A stretch of DNA of 64,000 nt from an uncultured Caulobacterales bacterium. Lineage in GTDB: Bacteria; Pseudomonadota; Alphaproteobacteria; Caulobacterales; Maricaulaceae. The number at the start of each line of letters is the position of its first letter. The stretch's first letter is position 1. The stretch lies in NCBI GenBank assembly GCA_947503715.1, contig CANNER010000002.1, positions 496,001 to 560,000 of the forward strand. The letters run 5' to 3'. The notes below the pieces were generated by a model. The model had not been told where the DNA came from and searched no databases. It saw nothing but the letters and a program-made list of their open reading frames with translations. This document shows, in pieces, positions 51,584-60,496 of this stretch. Both the position numbers and the translations under genes were made by a program.

Positions 51584-52747
51584 ATGGCTGACGCCGCAAT
51601 CGATTTTAAAAATCCGGACTGGTATGATGAGGAGGATATCAACATCTTCCGCGAGGCCGTTCACGGATTCTATGCGCGTGAAATGGCGCCGCATTCGGAA
51701 GAGTTCCGCAAGAACAAAAAAGTGGACCGCAAATATTGGAATATGGCGGGCGAGATGGGCTTGCTCAATTGCGCGATGCCGGAAGAATATGGCGGAGGTG
51801 GCGGTGATTACCGTCACGAGATGATCATTCAGGAAGAGCTGATTAAAGCCAATGTCGACGGATTTGGTCTCTCGCTTCATAACGCGATTGTTGCGCCCTA
51901 TATCCTTCATTACGGCACGGAAGAGCAGAAGCAGAAATGGTTGCCGCGCATGGCGACGGGCGAGCTCGTCGGTGCGATTGCGATGAGTGAGCCGGGCACG
52001 GGTTCCGACCTCCAAAATGTAAAAACCAACGCCAAAAAAGACGGCAATGGCTGGGTCATTAACGGCTCAAAGACCTTCATTACAAATGGTGGTACGGCGA
52101 ACCTGATCGTTATCGTGGCCGATACGGGCGGTGAGGGAAAACACTCCAAATCGCTTTTCGTCGTTGAAACGGACGACCTCGAAGGGTTCCGTCGCGGACG
52201 TATTCTCGACAAGGTCGGGATGGACGCGCAAGACACAGCCGAGCTGTTCTTTGACGATATGAAAGTGCCGGCGGATGCACTGCTCGGGACCGATACCGGA
52301 CAGGGCTTTATCCAGTTGATGAAGGAACTGCCGCAGGAACGTCTCAACATTGCCGTTCAGGGTGTGGCGCAGATGGAAGCGGCGCTGGCTGACACCATTG
52401 CCTATGTCAAAGACCGTAAGGCCTTTGGGCAACCCATTCTGAATTTCCAGAATACGCAGTTTGAACTGGCCGAATGCAAGACTATCGTCACGATTGCCAA
52501 AACATTCGTCTATGATTGCGCGGAAAAACATCTGCGCGGAGAACTGGATACCGTCACGGCGTCCATGGCCAAATATTGGGTCACGGATAAGGAATGCGAA
52601 GTCATTGACCGCTGCCTGCAGCTTCATGGCGGCTACGGCTTTATGAACGAATACCGTATTGGCCGCATGTATCGCGACAGCCGTGTCCAGCGGATTTATG
52701 GTGGCACGAACGAGATCATGAAACTGGTCATCGCGCGTTCGCTCTAA
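51584..52747 (+). CDS. Acyl-CoA dehydrogenase (LCAD/IVD-like)
   Basis: A 387-residue FAD enzyme with the usual three-domain fold. The flavin site is AIAMSEPGTGSDLQNVKT (about 131-148). The C-terminal motif reads YGGTNEIMKLVIARSL, with Gly where medium-chain enzymes have catalytic Glu. This is the long-chain or isovaleryl-type pattern, in which a Glu on helix G takes over, here Glu265 (VAQMEAALADT). It is 23 bases after the lipoprotein gene. A strong terminator follows in the convergent symporter gene. Confidence 0.92.
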   Translation: MADAAIDFKNPDWYDEEDINIFREAVHGFYAREMAPHSEEFRKNKKVDRKYWNMAGEMGLLNCAMPEEYGGGGGDYRHEMIIQEELIKANVDGFGLSLHNAIVAPYILHYGTEEQKQKWLPRMATGELVGAIAMSEPGTGSDLQNVKTNAKKDGNGWVINGSKTFITNGGTANLIVIVADTGGEGKHSKSLFVVETDDLEGFRRGRILDKVGMDAQDTAELFFDDMKVPADALLGTDTGQGFIQLMKELPQERLNIAVQGVAQMEAALADTIAYVKDRKAFGQPILNFQNTQFELAECKTIVTIAKTFVYDCAEKHLRGELDTVTASMAKYWVTDKECEVIDRCLQLHGGYGFMNEYRIGRMYRDSRVQRIYGGTNEIMKLVIARSL

Positions 52748-52755
52748 CTAATTTT

Positions 52756-53985
52756 CTATTGGATGACTGAGGCCTCTGCCGGATCGGCAGGGGCCTTTTT
52801 TGAATCCGCCACAACCGCCGTTGTCGCCTGTCCCAGCACATTTACCCCGCTGCGCATCATGTCCGGCAGGCGGTCCACACCGAGCAGAAGAGCCAAGCCC
52901 GCAACAGGCACGCCGATCGCGTCAAGGGCTGGTGCCATCGTAATCACGCCGGAGGACGGGACGGGCGCAACGGTGAGGCTGACGAGCAATGTCGCAAATA
53001 ATACTGCGACCGCCGCGCCCAATCCAATCGGCACACCGTAAAGATGGGCGAGAAAGATAATCGCTGCGCCTTGGAATAGCGCACTGCCCGGGCGGTAGAG
53101 CGACGCGCCAACGGGGACCAGCAACTCCGCTGTCACTTTCGAGACACCCCAATTCCGCGTGGTTTCTTCCAATGTCACGGGGATGGCCGTCGCCGTACTT
53201 GTCGTGGAGATAGCTATCCCAATTGCCCCGCCGAGCCCGCGCAGAGACGAGAATGCGGGACGTTTGAAAAACATAAGTGTTGGCAAATAAATCACCGCGA
53301 CGAAAATAATCAGCCCGACTCCGACGGCTAGAATGAAGACGCCGAGGCTCTGCACCAAGCCCCAGCCCATCGCCGCCGTCGCGGGCGCAATTAATCCAAA
53401 GACGCCAATGGGTGCCAACCACAAAATCCACCAAACAAGTTTTATCAGCGCCGCCCCGATATCTTCCGCCGCCTGCACCATGCGTTCACGCCGATTTGTA
53501 TCCAATGTTGCAACAGCCGTTGCCAATAATGCCGCGAATACGACCAGCGGTAATATCCGTCCTGCGCTTGCTGCCGCAAAAACATTTGATGGTATGAGTT
53601 GTGTGAAAAATGCGGAGAGAGACTGCAGGGCGGGGACAGTTACCGCATCAGAAGCTGGGAGATCGACCTCCGGCACAAAGCGCAGGCTCAACGCACTGAC
53701 GCCCATCCCAATCGCAACGGCGGGGACGAGTGTCGCGACCATATAGGCACCTGCTGTCCCGCCTAATTTTCCCAAGGCGCGCAAATCCCCCATCCGCGCA
53801 ACACTGGCGAAAATAATGCTGACGACAAGCGGGATAACCACCATTTTGATCGCATTGACGAACAGCGTCCCGAAAGGCGCGGACGCATTTGCAATCCCGA
53901 GGAGGGCTGCATTATTCGTCGCAGTCGCCGCCAGTCCCACAATCAGGCCGAGGACCAATCCCAAGGCGATTAATTTATTCAACAT
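52756..53985 (-). CDS. Dicarboxylate/amino acid:cation symporter (SDF/DAACS family)
   Basis: A 409-residue inner-membrane carrier with eight or so membrane helices, related to GltP and DctA. Start is set at ATG 53985 (MLNKLIALGLVLGLIVG). Sequence further upstream to 54177 is not family-like. Family features include NAIKMVVIPLVVSIIFASV (about 45-63), the HP1-like serine-rich STTSTATAIPVT and the later VSLTVAPVPSSGVITM hairpin. Substrate could be glutamate, aspartate or C4 acids. A terminator for the opposite gene lies in its last codons. Confidence 0.9.
   Translation of the reverse strand: MLNKLIALGLVLGLIVGLAATATNNAALLGIANASAPFGTLFVNAIKMVVIPLVVSIIFASVARMGDLRALGKLGGTAGAYMVATLVPAVAIGMGVSALSLRFVPEVDLPASDAVTVPALQSLSAFFTQLIPSNVFAAASAGRILPLVVFAALLATAVATLDTNRRERMVQAAEDIGAALIKLVWWILWLAPIGVFGLIAPATAAMGWGLVQSLGVFILAVGVGLIIFVAVIYLPTLMFFKRPAFSSLRGLGGAIGIAISTTSTATAIPVTLEETTRNWGVSKVTAELLVPVGASLYRPGSALFQGAAIIFLAHLYGVPIGLGAAVAVLFATLLVSLTVAPVPSSGVITMAPALDAIGVPVAGLALLLGVDRLPDMMRSGVNVLGQATTAVVADSKKAPADPAEASVIQ
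52770..52802 (+). terminator. Terminator of the acyl-CoA dehydrogenase operon, inside the symporter 3' end
   Basis: A ten-base-pair stem (GGCCTCTGCC with GGCAGGGGCC, loop GGATC) is followed by six T on the plus strand. It lies within the last codons of the convergent symporter gene, so the hairpin and C-terminal residues PADPAEAS share the same bases. Confidence 0.9.
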
Positions 53986-54162
53986 AGCTTGTTCCAACTC
54001 ACGGATTTGGGGTGTCTTTGCACAGTTTTCCCGCAACGAAAACAGTTCCTGCCGCCCCGACAATCCTCTAAGGTGGATGCAAACAAGGTTACAAAAATAA
54101 TTGTCGCCTGGAGTATTTGCCTCAATCAATGCTTTGACGGAACATAAACGAGAATTTTCATT

Positions 54163-54549
54163 ATGAAGCTTATTCATGCATCATCAGTCATTCTTCTTGT
54201 GGCAGTTATTTCGGCGTGCAACCCGTCCGAAAGAGATGGTCTCTCAAAAGCTACAATTGACGAAACACCGATGGATCAGTCAGGTTCATATACACTGGGC
54301 GGGGATTGTAATGCGCTCGTAGGCACGCTCACGATTAGCGACACGTCCATTCGTTTGACTGAAACCGTATGTGACATTTCAGATCGAGATGCTGTCAATT
54401 CTTCCGTCGTGAAATACAGGCTGTCGAATTGTAAGGCGGAAGGTGCTGCCGAAGCAGATCGAACAGTTACAGTTTCAGAGGTTGAGGACGGAATGATCGA
54501 AATGACCGGTTGGAATGCTCAACGCTTTATGTTCCTGACCTGCAATTGA
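54163..54549 (+). CDS. Small lipoprotein of unknown function
   Basis: A 128-residue protein with signal MKLIHASSVILLVAVISAC (lipobox VISAC). The mature part has a small beta-sheet domain (GSYTLGGDCNALVGTLTIS..., ending in CN) with four to five Cys. No family recognised. It starts 177 bases after the divergent symporter start and is followed by the PaiB-like gene after 16 bases. Confidence 0.65.
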   Translation: MKLIHASSVILLVAVISACNPSERDGLSKATIDETPMDQSGSYTLGGDCNALVGTLTISDTSIRLTETVCDISDRDAVNSSVVKYRLSNCKAEGAAEADRTVTVSEVEDGMIEMTGWNAQRFMFLTCN

Positions 54550-54565
54550 TTGAACTCGATTTTAA

Positions 54566-55162
54566 ATGATTTACCCGCCGCCACACTATTCCGATGATGA
54601 TTCGACCTACACAAACCGGATCATCGATACTTATGGATTTCCGCTCCTGACCTCGTCCAATGTGGACGGTCCGCTGGCAACCCATCTGCCTATGGTGCGG
54701 GAGGGGGAGTATCTTTACGGACATCTCGCAGCGAGTAACCCGATGTGCGAATTCCTCGGTACGAGCATGATCTTTCTCGCGGCATTTCACGGCCCGCATG
54801 ATTATATTTCTGCTTCGCTTTACGATAAGCCCGAGGCTTCCGTTCCGACATGGGATTACACCGCCGTCCATGTTCACGGGACGACAAAACTCCTGACCGC
54901 TGAACAGAGTGTGGAACGCATGGCAGAATTGACTGAAAAATACGAACCGCAGGACGCTTGGGCGATGGAGGATGCAGCCAGCTACGCTGGACGCCTTTTC
55001 CCGCATATCCTCTATTTCGAAATGCGTATGGACAGGGTGCGCGGTATCCGTAAGTTGAGCCAAAATAAAAATGCCGCCACGCAGGCCCGCATCATTGCGG
55101 AGCTGCGCGCCAAGGGAAATGACGACCTCGCCGACGAGATCGACCGAATTAGAAAGACATAA
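54566..55162 (+). CDS. PaiB-like FMN-binding protein
   Basis: A 198-residue cytoplasmic protein of the FMN-binding split-barrel (PaiB, 'negative transcriptional regulator') family. Visible signatures are MIYPPPHYSDD at the N-terminus, TSSNVDGPLATHLPM (about 29-43), HLAASNPM (about 54-61), WDYTAVHVHGT (about 94-104) and the C-terminal LSQNKNAATQARIIAEL. Despite the family label there is no helix-turn-helix, so a flavin reductase or stress role is just as possible. The crotonase gene starts one base after its stop. Confidence 0.87.
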   Translation: MIYPPPHYSDDDSTYTNRIIDTYGFPLLTSSNVDGPLATHLPMVREGEYLYGHLAASNPMCEFLGTSMIFLAAFHGPHDYISASLYDKPEASVPTWDYTAVHVHGTTKLLTAEQSVERMAELTEKYEPQDAWAMEDAASYAGRLFPHILYFEMRMDRVRGIRKLSQNKNAATQARIIAELRAKGNDDLADEIDRIRKT

Positions 55163-55163
55163 C

Positions 55164-55862
55164 ATGGAAAAAGTAACTTACACGATGAATGACGGCGTGG
55201 CCGTGATCGCACTGGATGACGGTAAAGCCAATGCTCTCGGTAGCCAGATGTGGGCAGAGTTGAACGCCGCTTTGGATAGTGCCGAAAAAGACGATGCGAT
55301 TGTGATCATTACGGGTCGGGACGGCATGATGTCCGGCGGGTTTGACCTGAAAGAAATGGGTGACGGTCCGCAGGACGCGTTGGAACTGACCTCAAAAGGG
55401 TCTAAATTCGCGCGCCGGATCATGTCTCATCCACGTCCGGTTATTATGGCAGCCCCCGGCCACACGATCGCTATGGGTGCGTTCCTCGCACTGGCCTGCG
55501 ATTATTCCATGATCAAAGCGGGTAGCTATAAAGTCGGCTTGAACGAGACCCTCATCGGCATGACCATGCATAATTTCGGGATTGAAATGGGTCGCTATCA
55601 TCTGCCGAAACAATACTTCAATCGCTGCGTTATTAACGGCGAAATCTTTGATCCTAAAGGCGCAATGCATGCCGGTTTCTTTGACCGCGTCGTCTCCGAA
55701 GAACAATGGCCCATGGCCATCCCCATGGCGGGCCAAATGTTTGGCCAATTAAACGCGAAAGCCTTCCGCGAAACAAAACTGCGCAGCCGGAAAGCAATTT
55801 TCGCAATTCTCGATCAAGCGATTGAAGACGATCTGGATCCGGCCAAGGTGCATGCGCTGTAG
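55164..55862 (+). CDS. Enoyl-CoA hydratase/isomerase (crotonase) family protein
   Basis: A 232-residue crotonase starting at ATG 55164, one base after the PaiB-like stop. The frame that extends to 55071 overlaps the preceding gene and is not used. Oxyanion-hole strands are MMSGGFDLKEM (about 53-63) and GHTIAMGAFLALACDY (about 93-108). In place of the usual GxxPE-type second Glu the loop reads NETLIGMTMHNFGIEMG, so hydratase versus isomerase or hydrolase activity is open. It lies 2.4 kb past the acyl-CoA dehydrogenases, but behind an opposite symporter gene. Confidence 0.87.
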   Translation: MEKVTYTMNDGVAVIALDDGKANALGSQMWAELNAALDSAEKDDAIVIITGRDGMMSGGFDLKEMGDGPQDALELTSKGSKFARRIMSHPRPVIMAAPGHTIAMGAFLALACDYSMIKAGSYKVGLNETLIGMTMHNFGIEMGRYHLPKQYFNRCVINGEIFDPKGAMHAGFFDRVVSEEQWPMAIPMAGQMFGQLNAKAFRETKLRSRKAIFAILDQAIEDDLDPAKVHAL

Positions 55863-55873
55863 GCTTGAGTGCA

Positions 55874-56485
55874 ATGGACGCGTCTGAAGACAGCCATGTC
55901 GAACGCTTAAACGGCTATATCATCAAGTTTGACATGGGCCGTAACACCGGAACTATTAATGGGAAGGGCGGCGTCCAATATTCGTTTTCGTCAGAGGCTT
56001 TCGATGAAAAAATTGATGACCTGATGAAAATACCGGGTGTTAGTTTTGAAATTGAAAATGGCCAAGTTGTTCATATCCGGAATGATGGCTCGCTTCCTAA
56101 AATTCGCGATAAACCTTCATCGGGTTTGGCTTTACTTGGCGCTGCCAAGTGCCCCGAATGTAAATGGCGACTTCCAATTTTACCCAATAAAGAAGTGCCA
56201 AAATTCCGAAGAGTTTCTCATGGTCGATGTCCAGAATGCAGCACGTCAATCAAGCTAATCTCAGCGTTTAAAGGATATCACCACTTCGCAGCCGTGGGCA
56301 TAATCATTCTGCCAGCCATCGCTCGATTTTTCTTAAATCGGTTATATGGATTTATGGATGAGTCTCTCTTCCAAAGTTTGGCCTTTATGAGCCTGCTATT
56401 TTATCCCGTGCAGCTATTCCTCTTCTTCTATCTCTATTTTCAAGAAAAACTCGTCAGAGTTGAAGAAGTTGCCGTCTTTGAATGA
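55874..56485 (+). CDS. Zinc-ribbon membrane protein with a cold-shock-like N-terminus
   Basis: A 203-residue protein from ATG 55874 (TTG 55865 is an alternative start). The first 65 residues (LNGYIIKFDMGRNTGTINGKGG...) read like a cold-shock/OB strand pair. A CPECKW...CPECST ribbon lies at about 97-125. Two membrane helices follow (about 140-165 and 173-195). I do not know the family. The reading frame is AT-richer than its neighbours. It overlaps the next gene by ATGA, and follows the crotonase stop by a few bases. Confidence 0.65.
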   Translation: MDASEDSHVERLNGYIIKFDMGRNTGTINGKGGVQYSFSSEAFDEKIDDLMKIPGVSFEIENGQVVHIRNDGSLPKIRDKPSSGLALLGAAKCPECKWRLPILPNKEVPKFRRVSHGRCPECSTSIKLISAFKGYHHFAAVGIIILPAIARFFLNRLYGFMDESLFQSLAFMSLLFYPVQLFLFFYLYFQEKLVRVEEVAVFE

Positions 56486-57174
56486 CCATGCACGTCTCCA
56501 TTCCTCGCAATAAAAAAGGCCGCGATTTCGTCGTGGGCGATGTTCATGGCCATTTTGAATTGCTCTTGGCTGAGATGAAATGCGCCGGGTTCAATGATAA
56601 ACAGGACCGGTTATTCTCAGTCGGTGATATGATTGACCGCGGACCGGATAGCTTATCCTGTCTGGGTCTGCTCGACGCACCTTGGTTTCATATGGTGCGT
56701 GGCAATCATGAGCAGATGATGGTCGATGCGCTGCTCGGCAAACGTTGGCCAAGCTGGCGGCGCAATTACGGGCGCTGGACGGAAGGCATGGCTAAGTCTG
56801 AATTAAAGACCTGGGCGAAACGACTGGCGGAAACGCCGATTACGATGACAATCAATCAGGGTGAGTTCAAAGTCGGCCTTTGCCATGCGGAACCGGATGG
56901 CCGCAACTGGAAAGAAATGCGGGATAATCCGGGTAGCGCAGAACCGATGATGTGGGGGCGGCGTGTTCTCCATCGGAGCAAAGTTAAACCCGTCAAAGGA
57001 GTCGATATAACCATTCACGGCCACACCCCGTTGAAAAAGCCAAAATGGGTTGGCAATCGGTATTTCATGGACACGGGGGCAGGGCAGGGCGGTCCGCTGA
57101 CCCTGCGCAAGATCAGCGATATTTATGCCGAATATCGCGACTTCAAAGCGCTCAACGCGGTATTCTCAAAATGA
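56482..57174 (+). CDS. PrpA/ApaH-like serine/threonine protein phosphatase (calcineurin-like)
   Basis: A 230-residue metallophosphoesterase with the signature DVHGHFELLLAEM (about 19-31), GDMIDRGPDS (about 48-57) and RGNHEQMMVDAL (about 72-83), then GHTPLKKP (about 183-190). These hold a two-metal site. The family removes phosphate from Ser/Thr (PrpA/PrpB) or from dinucleotide polyphosphates. It overlaps the preceding gene (ATGA) and the next (ATGA), so all three are coupled. Confidence 0.9.
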   Translation: MTMHVSIPRNKKGRDFVVGDVHGHFELLLAEMKCAGFNDKQDRLFSVGDMIDRGPDSLSCLGLLDAPWFHMVRGNHEQMMVDALLGKRWPSWRRNYGRWTEGMAKSELKTWAKRLAETPITMTINQGEFKVGLCHAEPDGRNWKEMRDNPGSAEPMMWGRRVLHRSKVKPVKGVDITIHGHTPLKKPKWVGNRYFMDTGAGQGGPLTLRKISDIYAEYRDFKALNAVFSK

Positions 57175-58058
57175 TGACACGAAAGCAATATGATCTGCGG
57201 GACGGGCAACTCTCGGTCCTCCATTTCGGCGATATGTCGAAACCGTTGGAACTGGTCTTCCTCCACGCGAACGGATTTAATGCGCAGAGCTATCGTCGGA
57301 TATTGTCGGAGCTAGATGTTCACGCCGTTGCTTTTGATATGCGCGGTCACGGGCAAAGTCGGGATATGCCGCAGAATTTGCGGATGAAAAACTGGCATGT
57401 TTTCCGGGATGATTGTGTTGAATTTTTTGATCACTATGCGGGCGATATGACGGACGGCCTTATCACGCTGGCGGGGCATAGTTTTGGGGCCGTGTCGGGT
57501 ATTCTGGCAGCGCCGCACCTAAAAGGCCGGCTGGCGGGCTATGTCGGGTTTGATCCTGTCTCTGTGCCAATGATGTTCCGTTTGACTTCGGCCCTGCCCG
57601 GGGGCCGGGCCTATATGAAACGACGCGTGCCGATTGCGCGCAATGCGGGGCGGCGCAAATCCGTCTTTGAGAGTCCGGAAGCCGCCTTTGAACGCTATCA
57701 GGGGCGGGGCGCGTTTCGAGGTGTCCCAGACGAGGTCTTAAAAGATTATATTGCGGGCGGGCTGATCGAGCGTGCAGACGGACACTGGGAACTCGCCTGT
57801 CGCCCGGACTGGGAACAGACGATTTTTGTCGCGCAGTGGCACAATCTGTTTAAGGCCGCGCGGAGCCTGCCGAAAAATTCGAAAATTATCTATGCGGGTG
57901 GGCGACCTCCCGTGTCGACGAAAGGTACACGGGCAGCGGTGCAGACCGCGCAGCCGGAGGGGGAGGTGGTTTTTCATGCGACGCTGGGGCATCTCTTTCC
58001 GTTGCAAGACCCGGACATGGCTACGCGAATTTTGCTCGAAAACCTTGGGCGCAAATAA
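57171..58058 (+). CDS. Alpha/beta hydrolase
   Basis: A 295-residue hydrolase starting at ATG 57171, inside the ATGA overlap with the phosphatase gene (57174 is an alternative). The nucleophile elbow is GHSFGAVSG, the first-strand loop is FLHANGFNAQSYR, and FDMRGHGQS follows. A C-terminal His is in ATLGHLFPLQD. The substrate is unknown. Proteins of this type often act as esterases or thioesterases. Confidence 0.85.
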   Translation: MMTRKQYDLRDGQLSVLHFGDMSKPLELVFLHANGFNAQSYRRILSELDVHAVAFDMRGHGQSRDMPQNLRMKNWHVFRDDCVEFFDHYAGDMTDGLITLAGHSFGAVSGILAAPHLKGRLAGYVGFDPVSVPMMFRLTSALPGGRAYMKRRVPIARNAGRRKSVFESPEAAFERYQGRGAFRGVPDEVLKDYIAGGLIERADGHWELACRPDWEQTIFVAQWHNLFKAARSLPKNSKIIYAGGRPPVSTKGTRAAVQTAQPEGEVVFHATLGHLFPLQDPDMATRILLENLGRK

Positions 58059-58060
58059 AC

Positions 58061-58084
58061 GTCATACCCTCGCGAAGGTATGAC
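58061..58084. terminator. Palindromic hairpin between convergent genes
   Basis: GTCATACC and GGTATGAC form an eight-base-pair stem around CTCGCGAA. It lies 2 bases past the hydrolase stop and 12 bases before the convergent thioesterase stop. There is no real T run. GTCATNCC termini also occur in the palindromic repeats at 438 and 35427, so this could be a minimal relative of them. Confidence 0.55.
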
Positions 58085-58095
58085 ATCATATTAAA

Positions 58096-59034
58096 TTAAG
58101 CCATCAACCCCTTCACCATCCCACGTTCCAACATCGCCAAGTCTTCATCCGTCGCCTTCATTAACTTTCGTGCGGTGAGGTCAAATTTACACCCGCTCGC
58201 TTGCATGGACACCCAACTCTCGCCTGTCACGGGGTCGAGGATATTATGCACGAACTCGCGTGTATATGCATTCGCATTGACCAAAGCCGGTGCATAGACA
58301 TAGGCATGGCCGCGCGCGGGGTAGCGGTGCATGACCGCCCGCATTTCTAGGAGCGCCGCACTCTTCCCGCCCGCGTGATAGTCGGGATCTTCAAATTCCG
58401 GCCAACCCTCTTTGAACCATGCAATTGTGCTCGTTGTTCGCCCAAAAAGTGATCCCATCGTCACACGCTCCGTGACGTCCAATTCGGATTTGCCGAAAAC
58501 ACCCGCGCCGATAATACTGACACCCGCTTTTTCCAAATCAGTCACAGACGGGCCAATATGCACATGGGCGGCGTCAACATTGCGGGCTTTGGCGGGCGCG
58601 GGGAGGTCTGCCGTGAACTGTTTCGCCGCGTCTCTCACGCGTTTTGGCCAAGGGAAAATCCGGTCATCGGGCAGATAGATATGCTCGACCGTTTCCACCA
58701 TTGTCGCGGCAATCTTCCCGTCCCGATGGGTCATAACGTGGCAGAGTTTCGCCGTGGCGTCGCCCAATTCGAGGAGGGCGCTGTCAATCCGCAGCGGCGT
58801 CCCCGGTCTCGCTTCGCCCTGATATTTGACGTGAAAATCCCGCACACGAACGGAACTGACCGTGCCGTGGTGATAGGCGGTCATCAGGCCCAGGCGGATA
58901 ATCAGACTCTTGCGCGCTTCGTCCACCTTATGAACATAATGGCGCATATTCATATGCCCCAACTCGTCACATTCCCAAGCCGAGCATTCCCCCGCCCAGG
59001 TGAGCGTGAAGTCTTTTAGAAAGTCAGGGCGCAT
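58096..59034 (-). CDS. Double hot-dog acyl-CoA/acyl-ACP thioesterase
   Basis: A 312-residue protein made of two thioesterase (hot-dog) units. The first (about 10-125) has the WECDELGHMNMRHYVHKVDEA motif with catalytic Asp. The second (about 175-300) has HAYVYAPALVNANAYTREFVHNI. The family is 4-hydroxybenzoyl-CoA-like or acyl-ACP thioesterase. It abuts the Zur gene with no gap (59034/59035), so they are probably one transcript. A metabolic link to zinc is not obvious. Confidence 0.86.
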   Translation of the reverse strand: MRPDFLKDFTLTWAGECSAWECDELGHMNMRHYVHKVDEARKSLIIRLGLMTAYHHGTVSSVRVRDFHVKYQGEARPGTPLRIDSALLELGDATAKLCHVMTHRDGKIAATMVETVEHIYLPDDRIFPWPKRVRDAAKQFTADLPAPAKARNVDAAHVHIGPSVTDLEKAGVSIIGAGVFGKSELDVTERVTMGSLFGRTTSTIAWFKEGWPEFEDPDYHAGGKSAALLEMRAVMHRYPARGHAYVYAPALVNANAYTREFVHNILDPVTGESWVSMQASGCKFDLTARKLMKATDEDLAMLERGMVKGLMA

Positions 59035-59514
59035 TTAGGCCGCGCAAGCCGCGCATGTGCCGTAATGTTCCACGACGGAGCGGTGGATTGCAAAGCCGTC
59101 CGGGCGGCAATCGCCGTGATCATGGGCATGGCGTTCTTCGACACCGGAACAGTTTTCGCAGATGAAGAACTCGGCCAAATGATGGTGATCATGACCATGG
59201 TCGCCGTCATGGGTATGTGTGTGAGAATGGTCGCAGGCGATAAAGGCGTTTAACGCTTCGACGCGGTGTATCAAACCATGACGCGATAGAAATTCGAGTG
59301 CGCGGTAGACGGTCGGGGGTTTCGGACTGCCGACATCCGGCTTCAACCGGTCCAACAAATCGTAAGCCTTAATCGCTTTTCCGTCCTCAATAATCAGCTC
59401 CAGAACATGGGCGCGCAGGGGCGTAAACCGTTCGCCCGCGCCCTCAACAATCGCTCTCGCCCGGTTAACCCGCTCTTCTGTATTCATGTCGCTCATAGGG
59501 TTCATATAGAGCAT
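59035..59514 (-). CDS. zur: Zinc uptake regulator (Fur family), with a His-rich insert
   Basis: A 159-residue Fur-family repressor. The DNA-binding half has RFTPLRAHVLELI and PPTVYRALEFLSRHGLIHRV. Zinc ligands are visible in the second half: FICENCSGVEE and CAACAA supply the two CxxC pairs, and HDHGD plus nearby His residues add the regulatory site. A His/Asp-rich stretch (HSHTHTHDGDHGHDHHH, about 97-113) is unusually long. Start could be 59514 or a nearby in-frame ATG. It is read away from SapC, across 130 bases. Confidence 0.87.
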   Translation of the reverse strand: MLYMNPMSDMNTEERVNRARAIVEGAGERFTPLRAHVLELIIEDGKAIKAYDLLDRLKPDVGSPKPPTVYRALEFLSRHGLIHRVEALNAFIACDHSHTHTHDGDHGHDHHHLAEFFICENCSGVEERHAHDHGDCRPDGFAIHRSVVEHYGTCAACAA

Positions 59515-59644
59515 GTCGCGCGGAACTGCCAGCGTCTAAGCGGGTGACCGTATTCGACGGTTGAAGGCGACGACCAGACCCGCTAAAGGGCCGCCTAGTT
59601 TTAAAGACCATGCCCGTAAGACAGGGCCCAAATGGGGAATTCAA

Positions 59645-60427
59645 ATGGCCAATGAAGACAATGCAGTAAAAGTCAGTGGGAACGTGATGTTCTATGAGAA
59701 CCCCGTACCTTTGACGAAAGACAATCACGCGAAACATGGCGTCACACAGGTTGACAAGCCTTTCGAATTTATGGCGACGCAACATTTTCTGCCGCTGACC
59801 GCGCCGGAATTCGGTTCCGCTTCGACATCCGTGCCGATCATCTTTGCCGGTGAAGAGCGCTCACCGCTCGCCGTTATGGGTATCCGGTCCGGCGAGAACC
59901 TCTTTGTCAAAGACGGTAATTTCGAGCAGGATTTCTACATGCCGGCTTTCGCCCGTCGTTATCCTTTCGTCCTTGCGGGCGACAATCAGAATGACCGTTT
60001 TGTTGTCTGTGTTGACGAAAAAGCGACTTGCGTGACGGATAAAAATCCACAACAGAAATTCTTTGACGGGGATGACACATCACAGTTCACAAAAGAAGCG
60101 TTCCAATTCCTGCAGAATTTCGAACGCGATCGTCAGGCGACGGCTAAAATGGTCGAAGCCTTTAAAGAGCTGGACCTGTTCGAGCCCAAGGAAATGAACT
60201 TCCAGGGTCAAAATGCCGATGGCTCACCGGCCGAACGCCAGAAGATTGCGGATTATTTCGCCGTGTCTGAGGAAAAGCTGAAAGCGCTTCCCGATGCAAA
60301 GCTCGCAGAGTTCTCCAAGAACGGCTATCTCGCCGTCGCTTATTCGCACCTTATCTCGCTCAATAACTGGCAGCGTCTGGTCAATATGACTCTGCGCCGC
60401 GCACAGGCTGAGCAAGCCTCTGCATAG
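59645..60427 (+). CDS. SapC-family protein
   Basis: A 260-residue protein of the SapC family, linked in other alphaproteobacteria to S-layer or surface-protein secretion loci. The start at 59645 follows GGGGA and gives MANEDNAVKVSGNVMFYENP. Family-like segments are HFLPLTAPEFGSASTSVPIIFAGEE (about 43-67), PAFARRYPFVLAG (about 100-112) and the acidic/Gln-rich C-terminal half. No signal peptide or membrane helix is seen. Exact function is unknown. A terminator follows. Confidence 0.87.
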   Translation: MANEDNAVKVSGNVMFYENPVPLTKDNHAKHGVTQVDKPFEFMATQHFLPLTAPEFGSASTSVPIIFAGEERSPLAVMGIRSGENLFVKDGNFEQDFYMPAFARRYPFVLAGDNQNDRFVVCVDEKATCVTDKNPQQKFFDGDDTSQFTKEAFQFLQNFERDRQATAKMVEAFKELDLFEPKEMNFQGQNADGSPAERQKIADYFAVSEEKLKALPDAKLAEFSKNGYLAVAYSHLISLNNWQRLVNMTLRRAQAEQASA

Positions 60428-60452
60428 GTTGCACCGCGACTGTTAAATTACG

Positions 60453-60483
60453 AACCCGGCCCGGAAGCGCGCCGGGTTTTTTA
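60453..60483 (+). terminator. Terminator of the SapC gene
   Basis: An eight-base-pair stem AACCCGGC/GCCGGGTT with a ten-base loop is followed by T residues, about 25 bases after the SapC stop. Confidence 0.9.
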
Positions 60484-60496
60484 TTGGAGGTATTTC

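Noticed and set aside
53986-54177. N-terminal extension of the symporter
   Set aside because: The extension lacks family character, is read through the region before the lipoprotein gene, and a normal carrier start exists at 53985.
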